From NCBI RefSeq assembly GCF_025399195.1, contig NW_026252088.1:711360-775359 (forward strand): a stretch of DNA of 64,000 bases. Direction: 5' to 3'. A program made the translations under genes and the position numbers. The notes under the pieces are model-generated. The model worked only from the letters and a program-made list of their open reading frames with translations, was not told where the DNA came from and ran no database searches. How positions within the stretch are numbered: the stretch's first letter is position 1; the number at the start of each line of letters is the position of its first letter. Below, in pieces: positions 61,186 to 64,000 of this stretch. Source of the stretch: Umbelopsis ramanniana AG. Lineage: Eukaryota; Mucoromycota; Umbelopsidomycetes; Umbelopsidales; Umbelopsidaceae.

Positions 61186-61671
61186 TTATCTATCATCAGT
61201 AGTTGTTGTAGCATCAGTGGTGGGTGGTGGCTGTTGGAGTCTAATCTTTTCAGGGCGTGCAAATTCCGGTTGACCTGTGTGCCCAGTCGTCTTCCATATG
61301 AGCGTTGATAGTATGAGATCTCTCTAAATACATCAAAATCCCATCTCAACTGTAGGCGGTCAAAGAGGTATTCCAAGCTAAAACAACTTTAGCAGAGATG
61401 TCCCTTACGAACGTGTGGCCGTTATGAAGTGCCGCCGAATGTTTCTCTCCGGGAAAGGAAGGTTGTATCGGATGCTTTTCCTGGCATAAACGGCTCTTCC
61501 TCGAAGAAATTGAGCTAAAATTTCCGTAGGGCCGATTGTTGGCAAAATTTGTAAAGTTAACACTTTCAACAACGTTAGACACTGGTAGTAGTTTTTACAA
61601 TAATAGTTGGTTGGAGTATTTTACTAACCTTCAGGGCTCTCATCACTGAAAATAAGTTGTCCTGAAGTCAT
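61186..61671 (-). CDS. Spliced orphan protein of about 115 residues
   Basis: A three-exon model, 61629-61671, 61409-61581 and 61186-61323, with intact donor and acceptor dinucleotides, gives one continuous frame. It starts MTSGQLIFSDESPEVSNVVE and continues SSISSRKSRLCQEKHPIQPS and HSAALHNGHTFRDLILSTLI. It ends RLQQPPPTTDATTTTDDR. Only the spliced form is open; each frame alone is short. No family recognised. The middle (NGHTFRDLILSTLIWKTTGH) may form a helix, and the tail is Pro/Thr-rich. Support is splice logic and composition only, so this is tentative. Confidence 0.45.
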
Positions 61672-62544
61672 ACTAACTTCAATAAGGTGGTACCTTGGTC
61701 AAGAAGTATTCTTTTTTAAAAAAAAAGATAAGAGAGAAAAAAACTTGATTGAAGACACTTAGGGTGTTGAGCTAACACTTGCGCAATTACTGACAGTGCC
61801 ATCTCTTTCTTTTGGATGGGTAAAAGCAATGTCCCGAAACTACCTTATCAATCTACGTTATACTATGGAGAAATGCTTCGAATTTGATAAAGGATATCAG
61901 TGAAACATCATCACGGCTGATTAAACCCTTTGATTTTAGAATGCTGAGAGTTATGGTCTACACACGCACAATAACTGACAGTTACATTCATATCTACTAG
62001 ATGTTAATATATCCACCGAATACCATGTTTCTTTTCAGCATTCATCTATAATGGAGACATCATTGGTCGGAACCTAATTAAGCATATCTGCGGACCATGG
62101 TCGCGGCTGATAAAAAAATTAATATTGGTATTCGACGAAGGTAATCTGGACATACAGCTCAAGAAAAGAGAAGCCCATATGTTGAGGGAGGAGTATGAAG
62201 TGTTGTGGATCTAAGATCTTCACCAGCACAAAGCTTTGCAATGTTTTGTGCTGTACGATGGCAAGTTGGGATTCAATAACAGATAATAATGCTAATGAAA
62301 AGTTTAACAGCATCCACGCATGTATCCAACCTTCTTTCTCGGCATTCCATTAATTTTCTTTACTTTTAGTATTGATGGGTATACACCGAACGGTAATACG
62401 GTAGTTTATCTCTGGTATTCCATTATTTTCGTCTTAAAATACACGATTCAGGAGTATAAATATCAGGGCTACAATACAGAGGACTTGCCTTCAGTCTCCA
62501 AGTACACAAGCAGTCGTTTACAAACAAAAAAGCCTTAACTCAAA
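61672..62544. other. Divergent intergenic region
   Basis: Between the spliced orphan and the isochorismatase-fold gene. A TATA-like gagtataaatatc lies at about 62453-62465, some 85 bp upstream of the next start codon, in good position for a core promoter. Confidence 0.55.
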
Positions 62545-63302
62545 ATGCGCATCACCTACAACTTTGCCACTGCCCTTGTTGGTTTTTTGTCGATCGCAAG
62601 CTATGCTTCGGCTGCAAGTATGTAATAAAACTAATTTGACGGCGTTAGACGAAAAGATAATAACCACCTTCAGTAGAAGATTACAATCGTTTAAATATAT
62701 CGGAGGCAGCTGTTCTCTTCATTGATCACCAAGTAGGACTATTCAATTTGGTTCAAGACACTAGCCCAGATTCTTTCAAGAACACTATTTTAGCTGTCGG
62801 TGACACTGCAAAATTCTTCGACTTGAAAGTAGTCCTGACCACATCTCGCGAAGATGGTCCAAATGGTCCTATGATGCCAGAACTCAAAGCCAAATTTCCA
62901 AATGCGCCTTATGTTGCTAGACCAGGACAAATTAACGCTTGGGATGATCCAGAATTTGTTAAAGCCGTAGAAGCTACCGGAAAGAAACAGCTCATCATAT
63001 CCGGTATCGTTACAGATGTATGCGTAACATTTGTTTCCTTATCTGCCAAGGCTGCTGGTTATGAAGTCTTTGTGGTTACCGATGCTTCCGGTACATTTAA
63101 TGAAGCCATCAGAGATGCCTCATGGTTAAGAATGGAAGCTGGTGGAATTCAACTCATGAACTGGTTTGCCGTTGCCTGTGAGTTAGCTCGCGATTGGCGA
63201 ATGGATCTTGAAGGTCTTGCAAACTTGTTCGGCTCCCACATGCCAAATTATAAGGCATTTATGGACGGATACAACGGAGCCGTCGCCTCAGCTAAGAAAT
63301 AG
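62545..63302 (+). CDS. Secreted isochorismatase-fold cysteine hydrolase (YcaC-like)
   Basis: Two exons, 62545-62617 and 62674-63302. Exon 1 encodes a signal peptide, MRITYNFATALVGFLSIASY then ASAA, and the intron falls right at the predicted cleavage point. The mature protein has the isochorismatase fold: EAAVLFIDHQVGLFNLVQDT (catalytic Asp in FIDHQ), VVLTTSREDGPNGPMMPEL, KKQLIISGIVTDVCVTFVSL (nucleophile Cys) and EVFVVTDASGTFNEAIRD. The C-terminal MRMEAGGIQL-like segment and NWFAVACELARDW fit the YcaC-like subgroup. All triad elements look present. A signal peptide is unusual for this family, which is mostly cytosolic. The substrate is unknown. Confidence 0.9.
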
Positions 63303-64000
63303 GGGTTAAACCAGAATTTTTAACAGTATTCAATAAAGAGATCAACAATTATTCCATTATTCAAGGTATTACCATCAGCTCTGGCTTTAGCTTACTTATG
63401 GAATTTCAATTTTATGTTTTGGTGTTTACATTTTGCATTCTAGACACAATGAGCTAAGTTTGAAAGCGTCTTTACATTACTGTCTGCAAATTTGTATTTC
63501 TGAACGATAATTCGTCGAAACCATTGACAATATGAGGTATGTTTCTCTAATTTGCTAGGCGTTAACACTCTTCATAGTAGATATGGTTCTGAGGATGGGT
63601 GCTTTCATTTTTTCATAAACGAGCATCTTTAGCCGGTATTTTGAATTCATTTGTTGTATGCGAGCATAAAGTAGAGTATCACTTGGCAGTCGACATGAAG
63701 CAGTTCACTATAGCTTAGTTGCCTTGTAAATTTGCCTTTAATGGAAATGTACGTATTTATGTCATAAAAACAAATGGTATACATCTTGCTGTATCTTTTA
63801 CACCAAATGCTCAAATCGGCTATCCATGGCAACAGCAGTATACTGGAGAGCGCGTAGATGTCGCAGACCAAGTTTGAGTCTATATAACTTAAGCATTCAC
63901 CGGAAAAAATTAACATTAATGCTCGCCACTAAGGTTGATGTCATCATCCATAACCGAAAGTCAACTTACCTGGTCCTGGCGTTCAAATGAGCTATCACTG
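63303..64000. other. Intergenic to window end
   Basis: About 700 bp after the isochorismatase-fold gene. An 89-codon minus-strand frame (63647-63916) has no recognisable signature. Nothing else seen. Confidence 0.5.

Noticed and set aside
62320-62538. 72-codon plus-strand reading frame upstream of the isochorismatase-fold gene
   Set aside because: It spans the TATA-like promoter and has no family signature.

Overview
This window is nuclear DNA from a filamentous fungus. It is AT-rich and gene-dense, with about 36 genes on both strands, most of them split by short introns (roughly 45-120 nt) that I placed by eye. A fungus is indicated by a Chs7-type chitin-synthase chaperone, a fungal-type NDUFA1 subunit and a Zn2Cys6 regulator. 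A DP (E2F-partner) transcription factor argues against Dikarya, which generally lack E2F/DP, and for an early-diverging lineage such as Mucoromycota. I cannot name the species. No rRNA, tRNA, CRISPR array or intact transposon was found.

Layout. 1-13 kb: SulP anion transporter (-), small His-rich protein (-), F-box/WD40 protein (+), complex I NDUFA1 (-), tRNA-dihydrouridine synthase 3 (+), ICP55-type aminopeptidase P (-). 13-14.7 kb: gene-free. 14.7-26.5 kb: nucleotide-sugar transferase, acyl-CoA-binding protein, Vps9-CUE Rab GEF, AVT-type amino acid transporter, UFD1 and the DP factor, all (+). 27-38 kb: PFK-2/FBPase-2 (-), mitochondrial PDK/BCKDK-family kinase (+), CID/RS/zinc-knuckle splicing factor (+), short RNase Z (-), universal stress protein (-), Chs7-like protein (-). 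38-47 kb: orphan with a PP1 docking motif (+), LITAF protein (+), Arb1-like RNAi factor (-), exosome RRP41 (-), MFS sugar transporter (-). 48-54.5 kb: ornithine decarboxylase antizyme with an apparent +1 programmed frameshift (-), TMEM14 protein (-), a membrane-anchored protein with three QxW repeats (-), a small secreted protein (-). 55.6-60.8 kb: MFS sugar transporter (-), GH78-like rhamnosidase (+) and Zn2Cys6 regulator (-), all intronless. 61-63.3 kb: a spliced orphan (-) and a secreted isochorismatase-fold protein (+).

Most genes are unrelated housekeeping genes. The clear functional group is the transporter/rhamnosidase/regulator trio. Transporter and hydrolase diverge from a 337-bp promoter with a CGG-N8-CCG palindrome and two GCGGGG (Mig1/CreA-like) sites, which suggests substrate induction with glucose repression. 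The most notable single gene is the antizyme. Its reading frame only makes sense if ribosomes shift +1 at GTT-TGA-T and two introns are removed, so conventional gene calling would miss or truncate it. Several genes have first coding exons of 3-25 nt, so their starts need RNA evidence.
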